This document shows positions 45,111 to 52,527 of a stretch of 64,000 bases of DNA, piece by piece. The notes below the pieces were generated by a model. It did no database searches and was not told the DNA's origin. It saw only the letters and a program-made list of their open reading frames with translations. The translations under genes were made by a program, and so were the position numbers. Origin of the DNA: Treponema sp. (GTDB taxonomy: Bacteria > Spirochaetota > Spirochaetia > Treponematales > Breznakiellaceae); assembly GCA_031256445.1 (NCBI GenBank), contig JAIRQN010000106.1, positions 31,897 through 95,896 on the forward strand, given 5' to 3'. The first letter of the stretch is position 1. Every line of letters begins with the position of its first letter.

Positions 45111-48100
45111 CTAAAATGCCCTGCTCCATAACAGAGTAATTGAATTATCCTTTACCCCCCAGTTTTCCGGATTACTGTAACCCGAAGCGCCGGGGAAAAA
45201 ATTCCAACGGATATTGAACAAGGGATTCTGCATTTCAATGCTGACCTCCGGTTCCAGTCGTAATCCGCCATATTCAGGAATATTCTCGTAATAACGGGCC
45301 AATAACATTCCCTGAATAAACATGTACTGACCAATGTACTTACCTATAGAAACAGTTGTATTATCAAAATAGTTACCTACACGGCTATTCCTGTCAACAG
45401 GGTCAGAACCCTGCATGTTTACATTTGTAGATACGGCATTCGGCAGGATTTTTGTCCTGACGCTGAACATATCCAGCCCAAGGAAATTCCTGATTTGCCT
45501 TTCTATCTGACGCACAGAGATAAATTGATTGAAAAATTCGCTGTTAACAACCAATTGAGCCAGAATATCGGTGGCGGAAGACAGAATAAAGCGCTGCGCC
45601 GCATCCGCATTTTCGATTCCAGCTATGCCTCCAAGATTTTGGCCCAATAATGAATAAATTTCAAGCTGGGTAAGTATGGGATTCGCCTCAAAACGGGGCA
45701 CAAAGCTGAAAAGCGACTCATTTTCTATAATCATTGATATGGTGACAGGCCCTGAATCGGTTCTGTCCCTGATTTCCGCGCGTGCGTTTATCCGCGGATC
45801 AAACTGCTGATCATTCACCCTGAAAAGAAGATTCCCCTGGCGGATATAAAAACTGCGGTCAAAATAGTAAAGTTCGCCTGAACGGATCGTTATATCGCTG
45901 TTAAGCGAATACTGCCCGGTAAACGTATCGGCGAAAACCATTAAAACGGTACCCATCTCCGGAGTTGCCCTTAAAATCGGGCTGTTTTTGTTGGGCCAGA
46001 AAAATTCAACTCTGGCTCCTGTCGTAACCTTCATGTTGACAGTCAGGGGAATTCTGACATTGCGCGTCTCACTGCGGCTCTGTCTTAACTCTTCATAGTT
46101 AATTCCAAGCTCTGAATTATTGGCCATAAGGTCGCCGGACAGATCAATTGCGCTGTTATCCAGAACCAAGTTCAATTTGCCGGAAGCGTCTCCGTTTGCA
46201 AGAAACCCCTTTATGATTAAATCGTAAGGAACCGGGGATTCCCTTGGAATTAAAATATCAAGGCCGACATTCTTCGGAACCCAATTTTCAAAGCGGAACC
46301 ATCCGCTTGCTGTTCCCCCTCCGGAACCGACTGACACGGCGGCAGGAGCGAATGTCATTTCATACCCGTCAAGGGCAAGATTTACCGGGACAGTCCTTAT
46401 ATCCTCTCTGATGTAAGCGGGAACCTTTACCCTTACGCTTGAAGCTCTCGCCGCGCCAAAAAATTGGGGATTTGTGATTGGGCCGCGGATATCCACCTTT
46501 CCCGTGATGTATCCTCCTGCGATACTGAAACTTTCAATTGGCGGCAGTATCGCCCAGAATGCCGATAGATCCATAAAGAAATCGGGGCAGTGCGCGTCTA
46601 TGATGCCGTTATTGAATTTCCCGGCCATTGTGCTTCTTATCGGCATAGGCGAAGACATGCTGGCGAAAAAATTGCCCTCTGTGTCCATTTCAAGCTGCAG
46701 CATGTCTTTAGGGCCGCCGGAAACTGACAGCGCCTTTTTGTTACGCGCTATGCTGATTGAAAACGCGTCATGCTTCAGGTCCGCGTACTGGTTTTTACCG
46801 GCTTTCACATAACCGTCAATCGATTCAAACGCCTGCTTTATGTCAATCCAGGATTCAACCGGATTGAATTTCGCGTCCAGCTCAATTTCGCTTTTAATAA
46901 TCCTGTCGCGCAATACAATGCCGTTAATGTCCATGTTTGCCTTTATCCTGCTCTCGCCAAGGCTTATCTGCAGCAATGGAAAAACTGTTTTTATCTGCGC
47001 ATAATCAAAATTAAAATCCCTGACATTCAGCGTATCGCCGGTTAACAGAATATCGCCTGACGCTTTTATGGGATTCCCCTGAAATCTGGCGCTTGCGGAT
47101 TTTAACATCAGATGCGCGTTAAATGATTTAAGCGAATCCCATGAAACGGAAATATCGCCGTTAAGCAAAATCTCCTCGCTGCTCCTGATAAAACGGTTGA
47201 AGCGCATATTTGAAACAGACGCGAGAATATCAACATGCCTGTTGATTAGCCGGCCTTCCAGATTATATGACTCGCCCGATGAGTTCCTGTCCGCCATTAT
47301 TATTTTAAACTGAACATCGGAAAAATCATTATTCCATAAAAAATCCGCTTTCCCGGACAGCGCTCCGGCATTGTCAGCGAAATAAAGCTCTTTAATGCCG
47401 GCTCCGCCCTGATCCGCCGTTCCTGTTATCCGCAAAACATCGCCTCCGTTTGAGTTACGGACCTGCAAATTCGCGATATCAAGCGACCATTGATCGGATT
47501 TATTATAGCGGAATGTAATGTAAAAATTAAGGTAATCAATGTTCCCGTTTACCGGCATTGGAAAATCAGTGCCTTCCAGATAAAAAGAAACGGCGCCCTG
47601 CGGGGATATGCTTCCGTAAGCGTGAAAGCCGCTAGGATCGCGCAGAATTATTGTCGCCATGTCCAGGATCTGCCCTTCCAAATTCCAGGATAAATCCTCG
47701 TAATTTATATTGAATGAAAAAACAAGATCCGCCAAATTGGAAAAATTCAAATTTGAGGAAATTAAATAATCTTTTTCTTTTATCCTGACTATGCCTTCAT
47801 TAACGGAAAGCCGGCGATCCGTGCCTGAAAGCGAGAATTTTCCCTGCGCGCCGTCCGTTTTGATTATCATTACGGGAGCGTTATATACAATCTGGTTAAA
47901 GTCGGTCATTAAAAATATTTCTGCCGTTATAAAAGTTTTTTTTATATAACCGCTGACGGTTCCGGGAACAGCGGGCGTTTTAACCAACGGACTCAAAATT
48001 CCGGCAATATCCGAAATGCAAAAAGAATCTGAAGTCAAAAAAGCGTCAAGCTGCCTTGTATTGAAATTCATAGCCGCTTCAATGTTTATTTCCGTATTGT

Positions 48101-49592
48101 TTTCAAATAAGGCCGCAGCTGTTACGCTTACCTCCCTGTTGGAAAAAACCGCCTTTAAACCGGCGTCGAAAATGCTATGCCCAAAGGAGGCTTTTTTTCC
48201 GGAAACGCTTATTTCATGCTCCTGACTTGAGATGATAAACGCGGCGTTTATAAAATCGCTTCCTGTCAGGCTGAAATTGCTGAATGAAATAACGCCGGCC
48301 GGCGAAAAGGGATTAAAATCCATGCTCCCGGATAATTTTACCGTCCCCTGAAAAAGGGAACTCATCGCGCCGCGGGGAGCTCTTATATAGAGTTCATCAA
48401 CAGAAATTGAAGCATCGCTGCCGTTGGCGCGGACTTTGTATAATGGCGAAACGGAGTCGTTCCCGCCGCTGAAATCCGCGTAGTAGCGGAGGTTTTTGGA
48501 ATTTTCATAATGCAGTCCTGCGCTGCCCGTAACAGGCTGTGAAAGCAGGTAATTTAAATCCTTAAGATTGTTGGTAAATCTGACAATCTCTGTCAGGGGA
48601 AAACCGCGGCAGTCTACCTGCGCATGCATGCTTTCCGTTTTTGTATTATATTCTAATGAACTGCTGTAGCGCGCGCTTTCATCTAACGTGCGAAGGCTTA
48701 ATATTCCGCCGGAAAAGACAAGCCCGAAAAGGAAATCGTTTGACTCAAAAAGAGTTGTTATGTTGCCTGTCTGCCTGATCTTTGACGAAGTAACAAAAGG
48801 CTGTAAAATGAAAGGCTGTCTTTTTAATGTTTCCTGCTGAAAACCGGAAAACGATGAAAGGAAAACCTCCGCTTCGCCGCTTTGCGTTAAAATGGAATAC
48901 GCGCCCTTTACCGCGGCGGCAGTTTTTACGCTTAAAATTCTGTTTAAAAGATCGGAATAGACAAATTCCCCGTCGAATTTAGCGGAAAGCAGAATTTCTT
49001 TGCTGTTTCCTTTTATTTCAATGTTCATTTCCTGCGTTAGGCAGGTAATATTTCCCGAGCCTGTCTGCGTAGATACGCTTAATGAGCCGCCCCGTATACG
49101 GAAATCCGCCTGTTCGGGGAAAAATTCGGCTAAATCAATGCTATTATCTTTATCCTGGTCTGAAAACAGAGAGGAAAGACGATTTAAAATCTCTCTGTCC
49201 CTTTCCAAATTCAGTTTTATCTCAGGCTGATCGATTATTACGCTTCTTAATACCGATTTTTTGCCGGATAATAAATCCTTCATGGAGAATGACACCCTGA
49301 TCCTTGAAACAGACAGGTACGCTATCTCGTCTTTCATAAATTTCAGGTTTCTGATATCAAATGAACCGAATATTGTCGGCCGGATTGAGGAATAGGAAAG
49401 CTCCATGCCTGTCGCATTTTCGATTTTAGCGATATAATTATCGCGTATTTGGGTAATTCCCCGGTGAAGAGCGCTTTGAACCGGCCGCATAAGAGCCGCG
49501 GACAGTAAAATCAATCCGAAAAAGATGAGGATTTTAAAATAAAACAAGAAGGATGGTCTTTTTTTCCCTTCTTTTTCGGTAAAAATAGTCAA
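45111..49592 (-). CDS. tamB: TamB-like translocation/assembly module (DUF490)
   Basis: TamB-type proteins are very large, inner-membrane-anchored beta-taco proteins spanning the periplasm, implicated in barrel assembly and phospholipid transport. The 1493 residues have one N-terminal membrane helix (about 18-40), thousands of bases of repetitive beta sequence (AsmA-like), and a C-terminal DUF490 domain (about 1130-1493) with SGELYYFDRSFYIRQGNLLF and NPILTQLEIYSLLGQNLGGI, ending in Phe. The start is TTG 49592 with AGGA 7 bases upstream; ATG 49602 in another frame stops at once. A TATATT -10 box lies upstream. It lies 9 bases before bamA. Confidence 0.9.
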   Translation of the reverse strand: MTIFTEKEGKKRPSFLFYFKILIFFGLILLSAALMRPVQSALHRGITQIRDNYIAKIENATGMELSYSSIRPTIFGSFDIRNLKFMKDEIAYLSVSRIRVSFSMKDLLSGKKSVLRSVIIDQPEIKLNLERDREILNRLSSLFSDQDKDNSIDLAEFFPEQADFRIRGGSLSVSTQTGSGNITCLTQEMNIEIKGNSKEILLSAKFDGEFVYSDLLNRILSVKTAAAVKGAYSILTQSGEAEVFLSSFSGFQQETLKRQPFILQPFVTSSKIRQTGNITTLFESNDFLFGLVFSGGILSLRTLDESARYSSSLEYNTKTESMHAQVDCRGFPLTEIVRFTNNLKDLNYLLSQPVTGSAGLHYENSKNLRYYADFSGGNDSVSPLYKVRANGSDASISVDELYIRAPRGAMSSLFQGTVKLSGSMDFNPFSPAGVISFSNFSLTGSDFINAAFIISSQEHEISVSGKKASFGHSIFDAGLKAVFSNREVSVTAAALFENNTEINIEAAMNFNTRQLDAFLTSDSFCISDIAGILSPLVKTPAVPGTVSGYIKKTFITAEIFLMTDFNQIVYNAPVMIIKTDGAQGKFSLSGTDRRLSVNEGIVRIKEKDYLISSNLNFSNLADLVFSFNINYEDLSWNLEGQILDMATIILRDPSGFHAYGSISPQGAVSFYLEGTDFPMPVNGNIDYLNFYITFRYNKSDQWSLDIANLQVRNSNGGDVLRITGTADQGGAGIKELYFADNAGALSGKADFLWNNDFSDVQFKIIMADRNSSGESYNLEGRLINRHVDILASVSNMRFNRFIRSSEEILLNGDISVSWDSLKSFNAHLMLKSASARFQGNPIKASGDILLTGDTLNVRDFNFDYAQIKTVFPLLQISLGESRIKANMDINGIVLRDRIIKSEIELDAKFNPVESWIDIKQAFESIDGYVKAGKNQYADLKHDAFSISIARNKKALSVSGGPKDMLQLEMDTEGNFFASMSSPMPIRSTMAGKFNNGIIDAHCPDFFMDLSAFWAILPPIESFSIAGGYITGKVDIRGPITNPQFFGAARASSVRVKVPAYIREDIRTVPVNLALDGYEMTFAPAAVSVGSGGGTASGWFRFENWVPKNVGLDILIPRESPVPYDLIIKGFLANGDASGKLNLVLDNSAIDLSGDLMANNSELGINYEELRQSRSETRNVRIPLTVNMKVTTGARVEFFWPNKNSPILRATPEMGTVLMVFADTFTGQYSLNSDITIRSGELYYFDRSFYIRQGNLLFRVNDQQFDPRINARAEIRDRTDSGPVTISMIIENESLFSFVPRFEANPILTQLEIYSLLGQNLGGIAGIENADAAQRFILSSATDILAQLVVNSEFFNQFISVRQIERQIRNFLGLDMFSVRTKILPNAVSTNVNMQGSDPVDRNSRVGNYFDNTTVSIGKYIGQYMFIQGMLLARYYENIPEYGGLRLEPEVSIEMQNPLFNIRWNFFPGASGYSNPENWGVKDNSITLLWSRAF

Positions 49593-49754
49593 AATTTCAT
49601 CCTATTATGATTATTTTCGTATGAGCTTAATACAAATATAACACTTTTTATGGAAGAATGTCACGAGTTATTGAAGAAAATAATAATTTAACACGATCAT
49701 ACATGAACAATCACAGATTTTAATGCGATATTTTATTATAAAACATTTATAAAA

Positions 49755-49783
49755 TTGCGTATTTTTTTGAGTCATGCTATTAT
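49755..49783 (+). promoter_or_regulatory. Promoter of the hemerythrin gene, leaderless spacing
   Basis: TTGCGT (49755-49760), a 17-base spacer and TATTAT (49778-49783) lie 6 bases before the ATG at 49790, so the predicted start site coincides with the ATG. No ribosome site is present. Confidence 0.65.
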
Positions 49784-49789
49784 CTACAG

Positions 49790-50308
49790 ATGGATTATAA
49801 GAACTATACGAGTACACCCAAAGCCAGTGAAATTGTCGCCTGGAGCAGTAAATTTATGACCGGAATTGAACTTATAGACGGCCAGCATAAAGAACTTGTT
49901 AACCTGACGAATGAACTGTATAACGCCTGTTTTGCAAAAGATGACGACCTTCAGGTCGTTTTTAAAAACGCCATGAGCCGCATGGTTGAATATGTCCGTT
50001 TCCACTTTAACGCCGAATTGAAGTTCCTAAACACGATCAATTACCCGGATTACAGCAGCCACAGGAAGATGCATGAAACTCTGATAAAAAATATTCTTGA
50101 AGCCGCAAAAGAAGCCGGAGAAGGCAAAAAGTTTGTGCCGAACAATTTTGTCCGCACCCTTGTTGACTGGGTTTTCAGCCATATCGCCGTTTATGACAAA
50201 CAGTACAGCGCCTATGTATCTGAACAGGTAAAAAAAGGCGCGCTGACAACAAAAAAGATAAAAGAAGCTGAACACAGCGCGGCTCTGGAAAAACTTGACA
50301 AGTATTAA
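49790..50308 (+). CDS. Bacteriohemerythrin
   Basis: This is a small four-helix di-iron protein that binds oxygen (or acts in oxygen/redox sensing); known examples deliver or sense O2 in the cytoplasm. All iron ligands of the family are visible: H in IDGQHKEL, HxxxE in VRFHFNAELKFL, HxxxH in SSHRKMHETL and HxxxxD in FSHIAVYDKQY. The 172-residue length includes a 20-residue N-terminal and a 25-residue Lys-rich C-terminal tail. It may serve oxygen handling in an anaerobe or microaerophile, an inference from family. It precedes the unknown gene by 45 bases. Confidence 0.93.
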   Translation: MDYKNYTSTPKASEIVAWSSKFMTGIELIDGQHKELVNLTNELYNACFAKDDDLQVVFKNAMSRMVEYVRFHFNAELKFLNTINYPDYSSHRKMHETLIKNILEAAKEAGEGKKFVPNNFVRTLVDWVFSHIAVYDKQYSAYVSEQVKKGALTTKKIKEAEHSAALEKLDKY

Positions 50309-50353
50309 AAGGCAAAAATAAGGCGATAAGCAAAAGGAGAGTTGAAAGTTAAA

Positions 50354-51094
50354 ATGCAAGCAATTCCCAATATTTATGAGAGCGCGTTAAAACCTGTCAC
50401 AAAAATGAAGGCACGGGCTGTCTCGCTTGATTATGCTTATTCTGATAATGCCTGCGAAATCGACACAGGAATTCGGGAGACAATTAAAGGAGTACGCCTT
50501 TCAATACTTGCTATGGGTATGGGATTGGCTAAAATCAAGAAAAAAGGGCTTTATACAGACCTTGATTGCAAGAGCATGGCAGCTTATATTCAAAAACTGT
50601 GTGATGAAACCAAAATGGACAGAAGCAGCATTTTTAACTGGCTTTACATCGGAGAAGCGTATATAAAATACCGCAATGATCTTGTAAAAATAGGGTTCAG
50701 CGACGATGACGGACCTACTAAACTCCCCTACCTTGAACGCGCTCTTGAAACAAACCGTAAACAGGAAGTTTTCAAAAACATAAAAGATATGTCTTTAAGG
50801 GAATTCATCAATTTTTCCAAAGGCGAATCAGAAGAAGAAGATGAAGAAAAAAACAGTAAAAAAGTGACTATACGCGATAATGAAGTATATATTGGCGGTA
50901 AACAGGCAATACATTTAAGCGAAAACCTTGATTCACGAACCTATAATTATTTTAAAAAAATTATTCTTATTGCCGGAAAAGCAATGGAAGAAAATGAAGT
51001 AGTCCTGCCTGTCCGGCTTTACGATATGGACGAGTTGAAACGGTTTGAAAGAGCGGCCAATAAAATAAAGAAAGAAATGAGGGAAGAAACATGA
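50354..51094 (+). CDS. Unknown helical protein, downstream of hemerythrin
   Basis: I do not recognise this protein. ATG 50354 is taken as start because AAAGGAGA (50333-50340) lies 13 bases before it; TTG 50342 would abut the ribosome site. It is 246 residues, soluble and mostly helical. The section TKMDRSSIFNWLYIGEAYIKY looks like a helix-turn-helix (about 95-115, reminiscent of DUF3102/ParB-like DNA-binding proteins), followed by an acidic linker (about 160-170) and a C-terminal alpha/beta part. The stop codon lies inside the first arm of a perfect palindrome (51089-51120). Confidence 0.6.
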   Translation: MQAIPNIYESALKPVTKMKARAVSLDYAYSDNACEIDTGIRETIKGVRLSILAMGMGLAKIKKKGLYTDLDCKSMAAYIQKLCDETKMDRSSIFNWLYIGEAYIKYRNDLVKIGFSDDDGPTKLPYLERALETNRKQEVFKNIKDMSLREFINFSKGESEEEDEEKNSKKVTIRDNEVYIGGKQAIHLSENLDSRTYNYFKKIILIAGKAMEENEVVLPVRLYDMDELKRFERAANKIKKEMREET

Positions 51095-51120
51095 TACTAT
51101 ACACTTGTATAGTATCATGT
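51089..51120. repeat. Perfect palindrome, left end of the accessory cassette
   Basis: ACATGATACTATACA, a CT loop and TGTATAGTATCATGT give 15-base perfect arms. The core ATACTATAC..GTATAGT recurs at 52116-52135 on the right side of the cassette. The stop of the unknown gene is within it. There is no T-run, so an intrinsic terminator is unlikely. Confidence 0.85.
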
Positions 51121-51131
51121 TATGTGCACTG

Positions 51132-51168
51132 GACTTGTGAGATAACCAACAGGGTTATCTCACAAGTC
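51132..51168. repeat. Palindrome of the GACTTGTGAGA hairpin family, copy 1
   Basis: GACTTGTGAGATAACC (51132-51147), loop AACAG and GGTTATCTCACAAGTC (51153-51168) form a perfect 16-base stem. The stem start GGACTTGTGAGA is shared with the hairpins at 52066-52116 and 52262-52301. Confidence 0.88.
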
Positions 51169-51193
51169 TATGTAATCCGTTCTGGCTCTATCT

Positions 51194-51936
51194 TCAATCC
51201 ACTACATTACCCTTTGGTATCAATCCCTTTTGGATTATATTGTCAACAAAACCACGAAGTTGTTCATAATCTTCCATCTGTTGTAACAAATTGTACCGTC
51301 CCGCATGATTCGGGTATGGTTTGAATTAACTTTGTGATAATTTCCTTCATCGCGTTTTCGTCCACGGGAATCCCAATTTGGGCACATAATGCACTGTATT
51401 CCGCCTGGTTTGTTGCCGTTTCCGTATCCGTCATATACGTTGGTTAATGTATGTACCCTTTTTAAATGCCTGCATCCGTTGGTTAAATAAATTTGCCTCG
51501 TTTGCGTCCCCAAATTGCCCCAAAATCGCGTTGTTTATTTCATCGTTATAATAGGTATAAGCATGCAGAACGCCATTATCAAAATCAGAACGGCTAGTAA
51601 GTGTACTTTCTATACTCCTTTGGTTGGTATAAATAATATTATCAAATTCTGTTCTGCCATTTTTATATTGGTTTTGCAAGACCTTTGCCTGGCTAACCAA
51701 CCCCGGTCTAAATAATTGTCTAATTGACTTACGACATGGGCTTGGGTGGTACAATTTTTGTTAAAAATCACGTCGTTAACCGTGGCAAAATCACGCAGGT
51801 ACAAATACGGGTCCACGGGTTCGGGCTCGGCAATAGGGATTGGTTCATTGGTTGTGCCGTTTTTACAGGCCGCGAGCCCTGCACACATTGCGGCAACAAT
51901 TGCGGTTGTAAGGAATACAGTCAGTAATTTTTTCAT
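51194..51936 (-). pseudogene. Frameshifted lipoprotein gene
   Basis: A good AAGGAG ribosome site precedes ATG 51936 and a lipoprotein signal with LAAC lipobox (lipidated Cys24). The sequence then reads coherently only by changing frame three times: near 51700-51706 (a GGGG run, -1), near 51425-51445 (-1) and near 51265-51275 (+1), ending at TGA 51196-51194. The stitched product is about 245 residues, with plausible segments LVSQAKVLQNQYKNGRTEFD, QAEYSALCAQIGIPVDENAM and RGFVDNIIQKGLIPKG. The long coherent stretches between shifts argue for a recently inactivated gene (or assembly errors at homopolymers). I recognise no family. It is the only cargo of the palindrome-bounded cassette. Confidence 0.72.
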
Positions 51937-51985
51937 AAAAAACTCCTTTAAAATTGTCTAATCGCTTAGACGTTTTATATACTGG

Positions 51986-52017
51986 AGTTGTTCGATAACT
52001 TCAGTTATTGAACAACT
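51986..52017. repeat. Palindrome inside the cassette
   Basis: AGTTGTTCGATAACT, loop TC and AGTTATTGAACAACT form 15-base arms with one G-T wobble. It lies 50 bases upstream of the lipoprotein pseudogene start, in its promoter region. Next to it are a self-complementary TATAAAAATGCATTTTTGTA (52022-52041) and a small AGGCT/AGCCT hairpin (52042-52053). Confidence 0.8.
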
Positions 52018-52065
52018 TCCCTATAAAAATGCATTTTTGTAAGGCTTTAGCCTGAAAAAATGCAG

Positions 52066-52116
52066 AACTTGTGAGACAACTGATCGAACCGAAGGTTCGC
52101 AGTTGTCGAACAAGTC
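52066..52116. repeat. Multi-stem palindrome of the GACTTGTGAGA family, copy 2
   Basis: Stems nest as ACTTGT/ACAAGT, GACAACT/AGTTGTC and CGAACC/GGTTCG with short bulges. The left side carries ACTTGTGAGACAACT, almost the arm of the hairpin at 52262-52301; the right side carries GTTGTCGAACAAGTCC. Confidence 0.8.
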
Positions 52117-52135
52117 CACTATACAAAGGTATAGT
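52116..52135. repeat. ACTATAC hairpin, right side of the cassette
   Basis: ACTATAC, loop AAAG and GTATAGT repeat the core of the left-end palindrome at 51089-51120. Confidence 0.75.
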
Positions 52136-52153
52136 ATATAAACATGTAATTTT

Positions 52154-52177
52154 CCGGTACAAACAGACCGGTTTTTT
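52154..52177 (+). terminator. Small intrinsic terminator-like hairpin
   Basis: CCGGT (52154-52158), an 8-base loop and ACCGG (52167-52171) are followed by TTTTTT. The stem is only 5 bp. No plus-strand gene ends here now; it may be a remnant. Confidence 0.45.
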
Positions 52178-52229
52178 GATTGACAGGCAAGTGAGAGTCG
52201 CGGCCTGATTGACCTCATGGGCGCTGTCA
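52178..52229 (+). repeat. Dispersed palindromic repeat, copy 2 (diverged)
   Basis: It begins GATTGACAGGCAAGTGAGAG and ends GGGCGCTGTCA; the following GGTTCATACCCC also matches the flank of the copy at 63847. The inner stem is shortened and altered relative to the other two copies. Confidence 0.65.
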
Positions 52230-52261
52230 CCTGTGCGGTTCATACCCCCAATAACACTAAT

Positions 52262-52301
52262 GGACTTGTGAGACAACTCAGGTTAGTTGTCTCACAAGTC
52301 C
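52262..52301. repeat. Palindrome of the GACTTGTGAGA family, copy 3
   Basis: GGACTTGTGAGACAACT (52262-52278), loop CAGGTT and AGTTGTCTCACAAGTCC (52285-52301) give a perfect 17-base stem, the cleanest member of the family in this window. Confidence 0.9.
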
Positions 52302-52527
52302 GGCATCAGCCGCCATTTATGCGAGTTAAAAGCAAGTATTAGCTGATACTATTGCAAGAGCCCGGACAGTCTCCGTACAGTTTCTTAACGCATGGGGATT
52401 GCTGAATAGCGCGGAGAAAACGCTGCTTTTCTGTTTTTGTTAATATTGGAGCCCATAATCAGTTCGGACTTGTTCGTGGTGAATCTCTTCAAAGAAATTC
52501 TACGAACAGGACGTGAAATCGTGTAAA
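52302..52527. other. Gene-free stretch downstream of aspS
   Basis: I see no gene here. An imperfect hairpin joins GGACTTGTTCGTGG (52466-52479) with the complement in CTACGAACAGGAC (52500-52512), a diverged relative of the GACTTGT family. GTGTAAATTACAC (52522-52534) is a small palindrome over the aspS stop. Confidence 0.5.

Larger units (their letters stand above)
51089..52147. mobile_element. Candidate non-autonomous cassette bounded by mirror-ordered hairpin pairs
   Basis: From the left, an ACTATAC-type hairpin (51089-51120) is followed by a GACTTGTGAGA-type hairpin (51132-51168); from the right the order is reversed: GACTTGTGAGA-type (52066-52116) then ACTATAC-type (52116-52135) and ACATGT (52142-52147). 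Reverse-complementing the right end aligns ACATG, ATACTATAC, TTGTATAGT and GGACTTGT with the left end, so the ends act as terminal inverted repeats about 60-80 bases long with gaps. Inside are the lipoprotein pseudogene and further palindromes. No transposase is encoded. The boundaries and mobility are inference. Confidence 0.5.

Noticed and set aside
51235-51513. Separate short genes inside the cassette
   Set aside because: They are better explained as pieces of one frameshifted lipoprotein gene, because adjacent segments read on coherently after frame changes.
51089-52301. CRISPR array
   Set aside because: The repeats are hairpins of several different sequences with irregular spacing and no uniform spacers, and no cas gene is nearby.
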